Shown here: in pieces, positions 20,032-28,097 of the stretch
How positions within the stretch are numbered: position 1 is the stretch's first letter
How the letters are laid out: each line of letters opens with the position of its first letter
Source of the DNA: a virus
Virus record (IMG/VR): IMGVR_UViG_3300025671_000393
Location: 1 to 28,097 of that record
Length of the DNA: 28,097 nucleotides
Direction: 5' to 3' (one strand)
Position numbers and translations under genes: made by a program
The notes under the pieces: model-generated
What the model saw: only the letters and a program-made list of their open reading frames with translations
Database searches by the model: none
Told to the model about the DNA's origin: nothing

Positions 20032-22680
20032 ATGCCTAATAGCGGTGTGCGCACGCCAACGTATCAAACCGGGTGGCAGGTTCCCACGCGTGAACCGACA
20101 TCCGAACTGTACCCGAAGTCCGTCCGCGGACTTGCGGGGATGCCTGGCATATACGATCAGATGGAGCGAGGGCACCCGCGGATCGCCGCTGCTGCCGAAG
20201 AACTCGTACTGACGATCGGTCGCAACGTGCCCGAGTACCGCACGCCCGACGAGGCGACCGCGGACGAGGCGCGCTTTTCTGCACTGTGTCAAGCGTTGTT
20301 CGTCGATGACGTGACGCCTGACGCGGAGTGCGACGCTACCGGGTGGCAGGCACTCGCACCGATGTTGTCGGACTACTACCGCCGCGGGTTCTATCTTGCC
20401 GAGCGGCGCTGGGTCGAGGCACCGACCGAGCGACGACCGAGCGCCGTGGGTGACGGGCGCCGCGTCGAGTTGTTCCAGTTGCACGCCTCGACTGTTGATC
20501 AATACGGGTGGCCCTCGACCCCGAGCGCGAAACCGAACCGCGTGCGGCAGACATCGCGCAGCGGGTCAGCGGTGATCGAGTGGTCGAGGTTGATCCATTT
20601 GCAGCACGGCGGGACGCCCGGTGAGGTCGAGGGGGTCTCGTGGTACCGTCCGCTGGTGATGCTGTTCGAGCGTTGGAAGTCCACGCTACTCGGGGCAGAG
20701 CGTCGCTTGTTCATGGACGCGGGGATGCTGCGGGTGCAGTCGCCCGCGGGCGAGTCGCAGGCGGATCGCGATGCGATGCTGTCCACGCTGCAATCGTGGG
20801 CGAACGGTTACGCGCCGTGGATGATTCACCCCGAGGGGTATGATGTCGCGGTCGAGTACCCGTCCGGGTCGATGCCTGACGTGCGATCGTCGCTTGAGTA
20901 TCTAGACAGCGAGATCGACAACAAGTTGTCGCGCGCGCTTCGGTCGCTCGGAGCAGCTGCGCACGGGTCGCGCGCCCTCGGTGAGGAGATCAGCGCGTCC
21001 GATGACGACGAGACCGCCGCGCGACTGGAGGTGCTGTACGCGGCATACGGTCGGGACAATGCGGCGTGGTTGGCACGAGAGATCGGGTACGCTGGACGAC
21101 TGCCGGATCTGTGCCTCGTCGACGATGTCAGCGTTGACGCTGCGACGTGGGTGACGCGGACCGCCGCCGCGGTGTCGTCCGGTCTGCTGACGTGGAGCGC
21201 GGACGACGAATCGCAGGCACGCGAGATACTTGGACTCGGTGAGCGCGCAGAGGTGGGCGATTCCCGCACGCTGCTCGTCGGTCAGATCCAAGCGGCACAG
21301 GCGATCGTCCAGTCGCTCAATCCGACCGAGCCCGGTGTTGCGCCGATCGCGTCCGAGACCGCGCTTGAGTTGCTGACCGCGGCAGGTGTGCCGTTTGAGT
21401 CCGCACAGCGGATCGTTGATGCCGAGTCGCGCAAGCGTGTCGCATCGCAACCGGTCGCGATGTCGGACGGATTCGTCCCGCCGAAGGGCGCCGCAGATAC
21501 TGCCGCCCGCGCGCTTGAGTGGCGCCGCGAGTACGGACGAGGCGGGACCGAGGTTGGTGTTGCGCGCGCTCGGGACCTGTCGAATCGCGCGAACCTGTCG
21601 CTGGATACCGTCAAGCGGATGAAAGCGTATTTCGATCGCCACGTGGGCGACCTCGACGCAGAGGGTGCAGAGGACGGGGACCCCGGATTCCCCTCTGCGG
21701 GTCGCATCGCGTGGGACCTGTGGGGCGGTGACGCGGGGCGCGCGTGGGCGGAACGGGTTATCCGTCGCAGCGTGGAGCAGCGCGAGCACGCCTCGTGCAA
21801 CCATGCCGAGATCGAAGGCGTAACGGTAACGGGCGCGGACGGTCGCGAGTTCGTGACCTATCGCCCGCTGACCGAGATCGAGGCGGGTGTCACGTGGGCG
21901 GACAATTTCGAGGCACGCGAGGCGCTTGACGAGGCGATGCAACGCGATGTCAACGCGATCGCAGTCGAACACCGCGCCGCAGTGTGGGACGCGCTGTCGG
22001 ACGGGTGGCAACCGGGCGAGCGTGCGTCAGTGTTCGATTCGTACGTTGCACGGTATGAGGCGCGGATCGCGCAGTACCGGCAGGACCTGATCGCGCTAGT
22101 GGGCGAGCAGGCGGCGGGCGAAGCTGCGCGCGCAGTGGCTCGCGGACTGACGACCGACGCAAGCGCGGGCGCGTCCGAGGCTGTCCAGCGTGTCGCCGCG
22201 GAGTCGTCCGCTCGCACCGCTGCCGGTGTGCAGCGTGCCGCCGAGACCGTGGCGAGCAGAGTGCAGGGCGAAGTGGAAACCGCGTGGACGCAGGGCGGGG
22301 ACCGCGGGTCGTTCGCTTCGCGCATCACACCGGGCGGACTGGTTCGCGAGGTGCGCGGAGTAGGCAACGCGATCGAGTCAACCGGGCGACTGGTAGCAGG
22401 CACGCCCGAGGGCGTGGACGTGGTCGCGGTCGTCCGCACCTCGATCCCCGATCGCAACCGGTGCACTGTGTGCCGCGAGCGCGATGGGATCACGTTCCGC
22501 TTGCCCGAGGACTCGGACGAGTGGCGGTCGTGGCCCCTGCCCGATCCCTCGTGCAAGGGTGCGCCGGATTGCCGCTGCGGGTGGCTGATGCTGTACGGTC
22601 GCAGCGCGACGCAAGCGACCACGACCGACGACCAGAAGTTGGATCGACTCGCCAACTCGCCCGAGGTGCGCGATGCTTGA
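20032..22680 (+). CDS. Portal protein fused to a GRGGT-type domain and a MuF-like C-terminus (882 aa)
   Basis: Residues about 1-475 resemble Mu gp29/DUF935 portals: GIYDQMERGHPRIAAAAEEL near the start, DYYRRGFYLAERRW, a core with SWYRPLVMLFERWKSTLLG, and a helical C-region. Residues about 496-583 form a separate domain with GRGGTEVGVARARDLSNRAN and FPSAGRIAWDLWGGDAGRAW, known from phage head proteins but of unknown function. After a long helical stretch, the end has the MuF-type cysteine pattern NRCTVCRERDG then PSCKGAPDCRCGW. Portals are usually near 500 residues, so this is a three-part fusion of genes that Mu-like phages keep separate. It forms the DNA entry ring. Confidence 0.82.
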   Translation: MPNSGVRTPTYQTGWQVPTREPTSELYPKSVRGLAGMPGIYDQMERGHPRIAAAAEELVLTIGRNVPEYRTPDEATADEARFSALCQALFVDDVTPDAECDATGWQALAPMLSDYYRRGFYLAERRWVEAPTERRPSAVGDGRRVELFQLHASTVDQYGWPSTPSAKPNRVRQTSRSGSAVIEWSRLIHLQHGGTPGEVEGVSWYRPLVMLFERWKSTLLGAERRLFMDAGMLRVQSPAGESQADRDAMLSTLQSWANGYAPWMIHPEGYDVAVEYPSGSMPDVRSSLEYLDSEIDNKLSRALRSLGAAAHGSRALGEEISASDDDETAARLEVLYAAYGRDNAAWLAREIGYAGRLPDLCLVDDVSVDAATWVTRTAAAVSSGLLTWSADDESQAREILGLGERAEVGDSRTLLVGQIQAAQAIVQSLNPTEPGVAPIASETALELLTAAGVPFESAQRIVDAESRKRVASQPVAMSDGFVPPKGAADTAARALEWRREYGRGGTEVGVARARDLSNRANLSLDTVKRMKAYFDRHVGDLDAEGAEDGDPGFPSAGRIAWDLWGGDAGRAWAERVIRRSVEQREHASCNHAEIEGVTVTGADGREFVTYRPLTEIEAGVTWADNFEAREALDEAMQRDVNAIAVEHRAAVWDALSDGWQPGERASVFDSYVARYEARIAQYRQDLIALVGEQAAGEAARAVARGLTTDASAGASEAVQRVAAESSARTAAGVQRAAETVASRVQGEVETAWTQGGDRGSFASRITPGGLVREVRGVGNAIESTGRLVAGTPEGVDVVAVVRTSIPDRNRCTVCRERDGITFRLPEDSDEWRSWPLPDPSCKGAPDCRCGWLMLYGRSATQATTTDDQKLDRLANSPEVRDA

Positions 22681-23683
22681 ACTATCCGAGCGGCAGATCG
22701 TCACCCGCGATGATGGGCTTGCGTGGGTTTGGGCGGTCGGTGACGATCCGATCCACTACGGCGGGACCGTCTGGGAATGGGATCAGCGGTTCGACGAGTG
22801 GGTTGGTTCAATGCTGTCCTATCTCGACACGTGGCAACCGCCCGTGCTTCGCGAGCACGATCGCGAGGGAGTGGCCCTCGGTTGCGTCCGTCGGGGTCGT
22901 GTGTTGACTCGTGACGAGGCGCACGCGATGGGCATCCCGCAACAGCACGAGCGCGCGCTGTATCTCGGGGTCGAGTGGAACTCGATCGGCTCTGCACTGG
23001 ATGACGCCGGAGCGGTGCAATACGTGTCGATCGGCGCGGACTTCAACTGGTCGGACGAGGACGGGCGGGTGCATCCCGCTGTCCTGAAGGAATTGTCAGT
23101 CGTGACCGTGCCTCATTTGAAGCGCGGGCAACCCCAACGTGGCGAACTTCGCCACATAACCCTTGCCGAGGAGGTGCGTGTGGACACGCCCGAGGCTGAA
23201 TTGATGGACGGCGCCGCACCTGCCGAGGAACGTGCGAAGATGATGGACGACGACATGCTTGCGCAGATCGTCGCCATGATCGACGAGCGGATCGCCGCTG
23301 CGATGTCGGGACTTGAAATGTCCGAGCAGAAGCAGAGCGAACCCGCTGACGTGCTCAAGTTGCGCGAGCAGTACGACGCGCTGGCGTCCGAGTTCGCACA
23401 CGAGAAGGCTCGGGGTGAGGTTCTGGCCCTGCGCGAATCGCACGTGATCGAGGATGTCGAGGTCGATGAACTCGCGAAACTGCGACTGCGGGACGAGTGG
23501 GCGTACAACGCTGTCATCGCTCGCCTGTCCGAGCGTCCGAAGGTCACGCCACGAAAGGCGATCGCGGGCGACGGTGAGGATGTCCGCAACCTGTCCCTCG
23601 GTGAGCGCGCCCGCGCGCTGATGCAGTCCGAGGGTTGCACGTTCTCGGAAGCGTGGAACAAGATCAACAGCGAGGTGAAGTGA
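22673..23683 (+). CDS. Prohead protease with scaffold domain, Mu I-like (336 aa)
   Basis: The ATG overlaps the portal stop by eight bases. Residues about 50-155 look like a Mu I/DUF2213-type protease: PPVLREHDREGVALG (candidate catalytic His), AVQYVSIGADFNW (candidate Ser), and HPAVLKELSVVTVPHLK, a typical end of the domain. From about 170 the protein is strongly helical and charged (DVLKLREQYDALASEFAHEK), like an internal scaffold. It would guide capsid assembly and then cleave the scaffold. Catalytic residues are assigned by motif context only. Confidence 0.75.
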   Translation: MLELSERQIVTRDDGLAWVWAVGDDPIHYGGTVWEWDQRFDEWVGSMLSYLDTWQPPVLREHDREGVALGCVRRGRVLTRDEAHAMGIPQQHERALYLGVEWNSIGSALDDAGAVQYVSIGADFNWSDEDGRVHPAVLKELSVVTVPHLKRGQPQRGELRHITLAEEVRVDTPEAELMDGAAPAEERAKMMDDDMLAQIVAMIDERIAAAMSGLEMSEQKQSEPADVLKLREQYDALASEFAHEKARGEVLALRESHVIEDVEVDELAKLRLRDEWAYNAVIARLSERPKVTPRKAIAGDGEDVRNLSLGERARALMQSEGCTFSEAWNKINSEVK

Positions 23684-23684
23684 C

Positions 23685-24101
23685 ATGGGCATGTTGACGC
23701 AGTACGCCGCGCGCCCGCGCGTGGCAGGTGAAGCGATTTCTTCGGTCGGTCTCGTCGTTCGGGACTCGTCCGACAAGTGGGTGATCTGCGACGACGCAGG
23801 ACAGTCGACCGTTGCCGCGCTCAACTGCGCGGGGATCAACGTGACGACCGCGAGCGCGAGCGACAAGCCTGTGACGGTCTGCACCTTCGGGGAGTGCTCC
23901 GCGCTCGCTGGCGGAACGATCGTCAACGGTCAGCGCCTCGTAGCGGAAGCCGCGACCGGTCGCGTGATTCCGTTCGACCCCACCGACTACTCGGACGGTG
24001 ACGTGGTCCACATCATCGGGACCGCCCTTGAGGACGGGACGGATGGCGCGCTTTGCCGCGTCAACGTCAATCCGTCGATCCTTCTCGACACCACCACCTG
24101 A
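23685..24101 (+). CDS. Capsid decoration protein, DUF2190-like (138 aa)
   Basis: A GAGG site precedes the ATG. A Gly/Ala-rich beta protein with AISSVGLVVRDSSDKW, CTFGECSALAGGTIVNGQRL and GDVVHIIGTALEDGTDGALC fits the DUF2190/gpD-like group that sits on capsid capsomers. Its position directly upstream of the major capsid gene is the standard place for this family. The last residues (RVNVNP) match the usual end. It stabilises the expanded head. Confidence 0.8.
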   Translation: MGMLTQYAARPRVAGEAISSVGLVVRDSSDKWVICDDAGQSTVAALNCAGINVTTASASDKPVTVCTFGECSALAGGTIVNGQRLVAEAATGRVIPFDPTDYSDGDVVHIIGTALEDGTDGALCRVNVNPSILLDTTT

Positions 24102-24113
24102 TAGGAGACGATC

Positions 24114-25094
24114 ATGAGCAACGGACTCGGAGTCGTGCCTAGTCAGCGACCGGTTGATTCGGTCGCAGTCAAGGGCTTGTACAATGAAGCAATCGCGCAA
24201 GAGCGACAGTGGGCACTCGCCACGACTTGCGCACCGATCTCTGCCTTCGGCGCGCACGAGGGCACGTACCCGACTGACGCAACGTGGCGCGGTGTCGACC
24301 TGTCGACGGACGTGAACATCGCGAACGAGGTGGCACTGTCCGCCACGAACTACGCGCCACTGGCGATCGACTTCTCGTCGAACTCGTATCGGTGCAAGCG
24401 ATACCAACTCGGACAGATCGACCTGGCCGATCGCGAGGCTGCCAAGCTGCTGACCGACAATGGGATCGACGTGGAGTCGTACACGTCGAACATCCTCACC
24501 GGTCGTGCTGCGGCGCTTCACTACTACCACGTGTTCACCGCGCTCGGCACGTCGTCGAACTATACGAACGCGGCGGACTCTGGTGACATCACGTCGGCAT
24601 CGTTTAGCGTGATCGGCCTGCTTGACACGGTCGAGGACGCGCTCCTCGACGAGGAAGCATGGGACATCGGCGCCCCGCTGGACGTGTGGATCGCTCGCGA
24701 TTGCAAGCGGTACCTCAAGCTGCTGACCGAGATTCGGAACCGCGTCGGCACTGCGAACGACACGATCCCCACGGACGACGACGTGCTTGCGTTCTTCCGT
24801 GACTACCTGCCCGGTGTGCAGTCGGTCAACTACGTGACCGGCAAGTACAAGGCAGCCAACGGAACGAAAACCGACATCTTCTCGGGCAAGATCGCGTTCA
24901 CCGTTCCGGGGTCCGGTCTCGAAAAGTCGTTCCTCAAGACGATCGTTCCGAACGATGACAGCGGCGGTCCGTTGGATCTGCGCAACGAGCGCGTCGAGGC
25001 GATGCCTGGACAGCGCGTGTACGCGGACGCGTACTACGACGTGCACATTGCGGACGCGGGCGCGGGGTACCTGGCCTACGACCTGCTGACCTGA
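24114..25094 (+). CDS. Major capsid protein, HK97-fold Mu-like (326 aa)
   Basis: TAGGAG lies just upstream of the ATG. The size, gene order (portal, protease, decoration, this) and pattern match Mu-type major capsid proteins. Recognisable parts are CKRYQLGQIDLADREAA, a spine-helix region LTGRAAALHYYHVFTALG, IGAPLDVWIARDCKRYLKLL, and the C-terminal ERVEAMPGQRVYADAYYDVH. These form the HK97-fold shell. Codon use is strongly biased to C/G-ending codons, as expected of a highly expressed gene. Confidence 0.88.
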   Translation: MSNGLGVVPSQRPVDSVAVKGLYNEAIAQERQWALATTCAPISAFGAHEGTYPTDATWRGVDLSTDVNIANEVALSATNYAPLAIDFSSNSYRCKRYQLGQIDLADREAAKLLTDNGIDVESYTSNILTGRAAALHYYHVFTALGTSSNYTNAADSGDITSASFSVIGLLDTVEDALLDEEAWDIGAPLDVWIARDCKRYLKLLTEIRNRVGTANDTIPTDDDVLAFFRDYLPGVQSVNYVTGKYKAANGTKTDIFSGKIAFTVPGSGLEKSFLKTIVPNDDSGGPLDLRNERVEAMPGQRVYADAYYDVHIADAGAGYLAYDLLT

Positions 25095-25106
25095 TAGGGT
25101 GATCGC

Positions 25107-25421
25107 ATGCGATACCGAGTCACCGATCCACAATATGTACTCGTCACGGGGGGCGTTATGCGCCGTCCCGGTGACGCGTGGGACTGCGAGATCGACACGC
25201 TGCCCGAATGGGACGCCCTGCATGGGGCGGTCCGTCGAGGTCTCGTGTGTGCGGTCGGTGACTCGGCGTCGACGCCTGCCCCGGAACCTGTGACGCAGGA
25301 CACCGGGTCGGACCTCGACGACATGACGCGCGCGGAACTGTGGAGGCTGTATGATGGTGACGATCTCACCTATCGGACAGCGACGCGCGAGGCTTTGATC
25401 GTAGCTCTGCGGGGCGAGTGA
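25107..25421 (+). CDS. Head-associated small protein with HeH/SAP-like end (104 aa)
   Basis: The first half has beta segments (PQYVLVTGGVMRRPGDAW) and the middle is Pro/Thr-rich. Residues about 72-103 (LDDMTRAELWRLYDGDDLTY, then EALIVALRG) resemble the helix-extended-loop-helix or SAP motif often found at the ends of small phage head or head-tail genes. TAGGGT overlaps the region after the capsid stop and probably serves as the ribosome site. Its role in the connector is inferred from position. Confidence 0.65.
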   Translation: MRYRVTDPQYVLVTGGVMRRPGDAWDCEIDTLPEWDALHGAVRRGLVCAVGDSASTPAPEPVTQDTGSDLDDMTRAELWRLYDGDDLTYRTATREALIVALRGE

Positions 25422-25903
25422 TGGCGACGATCGCGACATTCGGTGTCGCTGTCTCTGACATCGCGGGGCGCGCGCATCGCCTCGCGATCACCGCTGACAC
25501 CTCACCGAGCAGCACTGTCGTCGGTGAAATGATCACCGAGCGAGGTGCAGAGATATCCGCGGCACTGCGCGACATGGGCGTGGACGTGGACACCGTGTCG
25601 GCGGATGCGACGTTGCAGGTGTACCAGATCGCGCGCCGTTGGATTATCTATGGTGTCGCCGCTGACGTGCTGCTTGCACGTGACCGCACGAGCACGGACC
25701 TCGCTGACGCGTACGAGCGCCGCACGTCCGAGGCGTGGGACCGGTTGTCGACCGAGGTGTCCCGCATGCTTGCGGACGGTCGCCCGATCAACGATGGCGC
25801 TGCGAACCTGCCCGCCTCGCACGTGACGCGAGCAGACGAGATTGAGTCCGCGATCGAGGTGCAGGGACTCGGACAGCGCCTCGCGTGGTCGGGGTCGGTC
25901 TGA
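25421..25903 (+). CDS. Head-tail connector (adaptor-like) protein (160 aa)
   Basis: The ATG at 25421 shares its A with the previous stop, so it is preferred to the GTG three bases earlier. The protein is mostly helical (ITERGAEISAALRDMGVDV, ATLQVYQIARRWIIYGVAAD, RRTSEAWDRLSTEVSRML). This is the all-helical pattern of gp6/gp15-type adaptors that bind under the portal. Its position after the capsid genes and before the tail-completion gene supports this. The exact family is not determined. Confidence 0.65.
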   Translation: MATIATFGVAVSDIAGRAHRLAITADTSPSSTVVGEMITERGAEISAALRDMGVDVDTVSADATLQVYQIARRWIIYGVAADVLLARDRTSTDLADAYERRTSEAWDRLSTEVSRMLADGRPINDGAANLPASHVTRADEIESAIEVQGLGQRLAWSGSV

Positions 25904-26496
25904 TGGCAGGGTTTCGCCTCGTCGTCAGTGATGATCTTGGGAACGTGCTGGACGGAATCGAGGGCGCGATCGGTGAGGTGCGCGACTTCCGCCCGCTGTG
26001 GCAATCGCTCAAGCGCGAGTGGTACTTGTCGCGGCGGCGGATGTTCCACACACAGGGTCGAAGCAACGGGACACCGTGGCCACAGTACGAGGACACCGCA
26101 GAGCGTCGCGCGTATCGTTGGATCAAGCCTCGACTGTTGAGCAATCCGCGGTTTGCAAACGTGCCGCTTCGGTGGCAACCGGGGCGCGAGTTGCTGTACC
26201 CGTCGATCGTGACCTCGCGTCACCCGCTGTCCGTGTGGGAACCTGACCGCCGCACGCTGACCACGGGGACGGATGTTCCGTACGCGTGGCGACATGATCG
26301 GGGCGCCGGTCGTGCTCCACTGTGGGCGGGTGCCTATGGCATCCCGCGTCGACCGCTGCTCGCGCTCGGACCCCGGTTCGTCAACGTCACCCGCGACAAG
26401 GTCCAGCGTGCTGCGGCGGAAGTGGCAGAGCAGATCGGCAAGGGCGCGCGGGTCGGGCTGTCGTCCGCTGCTGTGCGACGGAGGCTCGGTCTATGA
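25903..26496 (+). CDS. Phage virion morphogenesis/tail completion protein (197 aa)
   Basis: I use ATG 25903 (TGATG with the previous stop). The segments RRRMFHTQGRSNGTPWPQY (followed by EDT), then GTDVPYAWRHDRGAG and IPRRPLLALG, match the virion-morphogenesis (Mu G/P2 S-like) family: the FxxxGRP-W box, the Y-xxxH box and the RPLL-G box occur in order. The C-terminus is helical. These proteins close the head-tail interface. Next gene overlaps by ATGA. Confidence 0.8.
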   Translation: MAGFRLVVSDDLGNVLDGIEGAIGEVRDFRPLWQSLKREWYLSRRRMFHTQGRSNGTPWPQYEDTAERRAYRWIKPRLLSNPRFANVPLRWQPGRELLYPSIVTSRHPLSVWEPDRRTLTTGTDVPYAWRHDRGAGRAPLWAGAYGIPRRPLLALGPRFVNVTRDKVQRAAAEVAEQIGKGARVGLSSAAVRRRLGL

Positions 26497-27032
26497 CTGT
26501 CGCGATCAACTGGAACGCTGCAACCATGTTGCAGCAAGCGCAAGCAGTGATCGAGACCGAGTTACCCGCAGTGCTGAACGCGCTAGAGCTCGCGCACAGC
26601 GTGACGATCCCCGACGTGCGGCAGGTCATCCGCAGCGAGATCCCCGAGGTCGTGCTTGAGGACACGCCGCTTGTGCAATTGTACGTCGAAAGCACGCAAC
26701 GGGACTCGACCACGGCAGGGACCGCGGACGCGCTCGGGGCGTGGTACGTCGAACACACGCTTGTCGCCCGCGTGCTGATGGCTGCCGCGTCCGACTATGA
26801 CACAGCGACCGAGTACGCGGACGCGCGCCGGATCATGTGTTGGGGGATTGCCTACGCGCTTCAATTGCACCTGCCGACATCGTCATACGGTGCGGCGGTC
26901 GGTGTGTACGAGTGCCGCCCCGAGTCGATCAACACAGAGATCGTATTCGAGGACGAGCGGTCGGGACAGTGGTTCCAAGCGGTGCAGATTAGATTGACAG
27001 CAAACCAGCGGATGCGGATGGCGCCGCTATGA
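26493..27032 (+). CDS. Putative tail terminator protein (179 aa)
   Basis: The ATG at 26493 gives MTVAINWNAATMLQQAQAVI; the longer frame from 26322 overlaps the upstream gene. A helical start is followed by alternating strands (VVLEDTPLVQLYVES, VYECRPESINTEIVF, WFQAVQIRLTANQRM). This fits the alpha/beta tail-terminator (gpU-like) group. Position between the tail-completion and tail-tube genes agrees. No single diagnostic motif is visible. Confidence 0.6.
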   Translation: MTVAINWNAATMLQQAQAVIETELPAVLNALELAHSVTIPDVRQVIRSEIPEVVLEDTPLVQLYVESTQRDSTTAGTADALGAWYVEHTLVARVLMAAASDYDTATEYADARRIMCWGIAYALQLHLPTSSYGAAVGVYECRPESINTEIVFEDERSGQWFQAVQIRLTANQRMRMAPL

Positions 27033-27047
27033 TCGGAGCACACTGAA

Positions 27048-28031
27048 ATGCCTATTCAAAGCAGACAAACCGTTGTCACGGTCAAGTCGCAGTCCAGCGC
27101 GGGCAGCGCCGCAAGCATCACGATCGGTGTTGACGAGTCGTTGCGCGTACTTGGGGCACCGACGATCGAACCGATCGGTGAGCAGCTGATCGAGCGTGGC
27201 GACATGTCGTCCAGCGCGGGCGGTGTGGTCGGTCCGGTGCTCGGTTCGCAGGGGTGGCGCGTATCGTTCCAAACAGAGGACTACGGGTTCACCGACCTGA
27301 CCGACGCCACGTCCAGTCCGCTGACGCCACTGTGGGCAGCAAGCGGAGACATTGACACGCTGACGACCCCGGACCGGGTCCGCTGGACCCCCAAGTGTGG
27401 GCAGGTGTTCGCAACGGATCTTGTGTACGTCACGGTGCAGATCGACGAGATCGGTGGGAACCAGTACGTTCTGTACGACGGTGTCGCGAGCGTGACGAGC
27501 GAAGCGGACGCGGGCGGGCGAATCGTTCACACGTGGACGATCGAAGGCAAGTGGACGACCCCCACCGCGACCACGGTGAGCAATGGCGACGAGACGTATG
27601 GGACCGAACCGACCCCGTCCGTGTTCAAGCCTTCTGTCACGTTCACAAGCGGAATCGCTGGCACTGTCGCGGGTCTCGCCTCGTTCTCTGCGGACTATGG
27701 TGTCGAGATCGTGACGCGTCCCGTTGCCACCGCGACCGGCGCAATGGACGTGTCGTTTCTCGCGCGATCGTCAACTGGCCCGGTGCTCGGTGTGACGATT
27801 GACGCGGACGACGAGTCGTCGCTTGCGGTGTGGACCGAGGCGATCGGGGGGTCGACGGATTCTCGCTCGCTGGCATATACTGACGGGCAATCGAACACGG
27901 TCACGCTGGCATGGTTGGACAGTTTCGTCCGACTGCCGCAGCGAGGCGGGGACACGTTCCGCACGTACGACATCGAAATGGTCGGGACGACCGAGACCGT
28001 GCAAGATCCTGTCTACATCACGTGGAGTTGA
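27048..28031 (+). CDS. Putative major tail (tube) protein (327 aa)
   Basis: GGAG lies upstream of the ATG. The protein is beta-rich throughout, with Gly/Ser/Thr repeats. The first 180 residues (VKSQSSAGSAASITIGVDES, GWRVSFQTEDYGFTDL, VTVQIDEIGGNQYVLYDG) look like a tail-tube core. The second half (GTVAGLASFSADYGVEIV onward) is a further sandwich domain. This gene order, directly after the terminator, is where the tube gene lies in long-tailed phages. The call rests on context and composition. Confidence 0.65.
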   Translation: MPIQSRQTVVTVKSQSSAGSAASITIGVDESLRVLGAPTIEPIGEQLIERGDMSSSAGGVVGPVLGSQGWRVSFQTEDYGFTDLTDATSSPLTPLWAASGDIDTLTTPDRVRWTPKCGQVFATDLVYVTVQIDEIGGNQYVLYDGVASVTSEADAGGRIVHTWTIEGKWTTPTATTVSNGDETYGTEPTPSVFKPSVTFTSGIAGTVAGLASFSADYGVEIVTRPVATATGAMDVSFLARSSTGPVLGVTIDADDESSLAVWTEAIGGSTDSRSLAYTDGQSNTVTLAWLDSFVRLPQRGGDTFRTYDIEMVGTTETVQDPVYITWS

Positions 28032-28035
28032 TAGG

Positions 28036-28097
28036 ATGCCGCAAGCGACATTCGAGACACACACCGAAGGTCAAGTCACGCTTGAGTTTCGCGCGCC
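28036..28097 (+). CDS. Unidentified tail-region gene, 3' end cut
   Basis: The ATG at 28036 starts four bases after the tail-tube stop and gives MPQATFETHTEGQVTLEFRA before the window ends. Only 20 codons are visible, too few to name. By position it is probably a tail assembly or tail chaperone gene. Confidence 0.5.
   Translation, partial: MPQATFETHTEGQVTLEFRA

Noticed and set aside
19243-20502. 419-residue minus-strand frame across small genes and portal start
   Set aside because: Low-complexity His/Arg/Pro composition, crosses promoters and hairpins, and opposes coupled plus-strand genes.
25092-25107. TGATAGGGT-N6-ATG as a third leaderless promoter
   Set aside because: No -35 element is found upstream, and AGGG at this distance works as a ribosome site, as in the TAGGAG before the capsid gene.
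23664-25439. 591-residue open frame on the minus strand opposite decoration and capsid genes
   Set aside because: Arg/Val/His-rich shadow of biased GC-rich coding; the plus strand holds well-supported capsid genes with ribosome sites.
26994-27033. TTGACA followed by TATGAT as promoter for the tail-tube gene
   Set aside because: The spacing is 28 bases, too long for one promoter, and it lies inside the upstream coding frame.

Overview
This window is part of a tailed double-stranded DNA bacteriophage genome (or prophage), roughly two-thirds G+C by eye and almost fully coding. It carries terminase, portal, capsid, tail and lysis genes plus a phage replication and recombination operon. The head genes are of Mu-like type (Mu gp29-like portal, MuF-like domain, Mu I-like protease, virion-morphogenesis protein). 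I see no integrase, repressor, tRNA or DNA polymerase, so lifestyle cannot be decided here. The host is a high-GC bacterium. A lipobox protein and GC-rich TTGACR promoters are compatible with several phyla and I do not assign one. The left edge cuts a tail or adhesin gene and the right edge cuts a tail gene. The unseen remainder is probably the tape measure and other tail genes, on a circular or permuted map.

Layout. (i) 3-4189, rightward: virion-surface proteins, then a lysis cassette (CHAP/NlpC-like endolysin, holin-like protein, lipoprotein, two small membrane proteins). (ii) 4210-5685, rightward: a DNA-binding-domain plus metallophosphoesterase protein. (iii) 16195 down to 5682, leftward: a tightly overlapping early operon. 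In order of transcription it encodes an acidic protein, two small or HTH-like proteins, a C5-cytosine methyltransferase, a zinc-ribbon-like protein, a small unknown, an N4/N6 methyltransferase, an SF2 helicase, a TOPRIM primase-helicase, a RecE-like nuclease, an ERF annealing protein, a secreted transglycosylase, SSB and two small proteins. (iv) 16196-16753: a divergent non-coding control region with at least eight exact GTGGGGACA boxes, an AT-rich TAGA microsatellite, a 9-bp-arm palindrome and alternating CG tracts. It is a good candidate replication origin and divergent promoter region. (v) 16754-28097, rightward: RuvC-like resolvase, TerS, TerL, a structured non-coding stretch, four small genes, a portal/MuF fusion, protease-scaffold, decoration protein, major capsid, connectors, tail completion, tail terminator, tail tube and a cut gene.

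How it works together. The leftward operon would replicate the DNA (primase-helicase, SF2 helicase, SSB), recombine it (RecE-like/ERF pair) and methylate it (two solitary methyltransferases). The rightward block resolves junctions, packages DNA and builds the particle, and the block at the left edge completes the adhesins and lyses the cell. The most unusual points are the repeat-rich control region, the three-part portal fusion, two near-identical leaderless promoter-start arrangements, the structured leader after terL, a scattered family of 54-67-residue strand-helix proteins, and a strong excess of GATC with depletion of GGCC.
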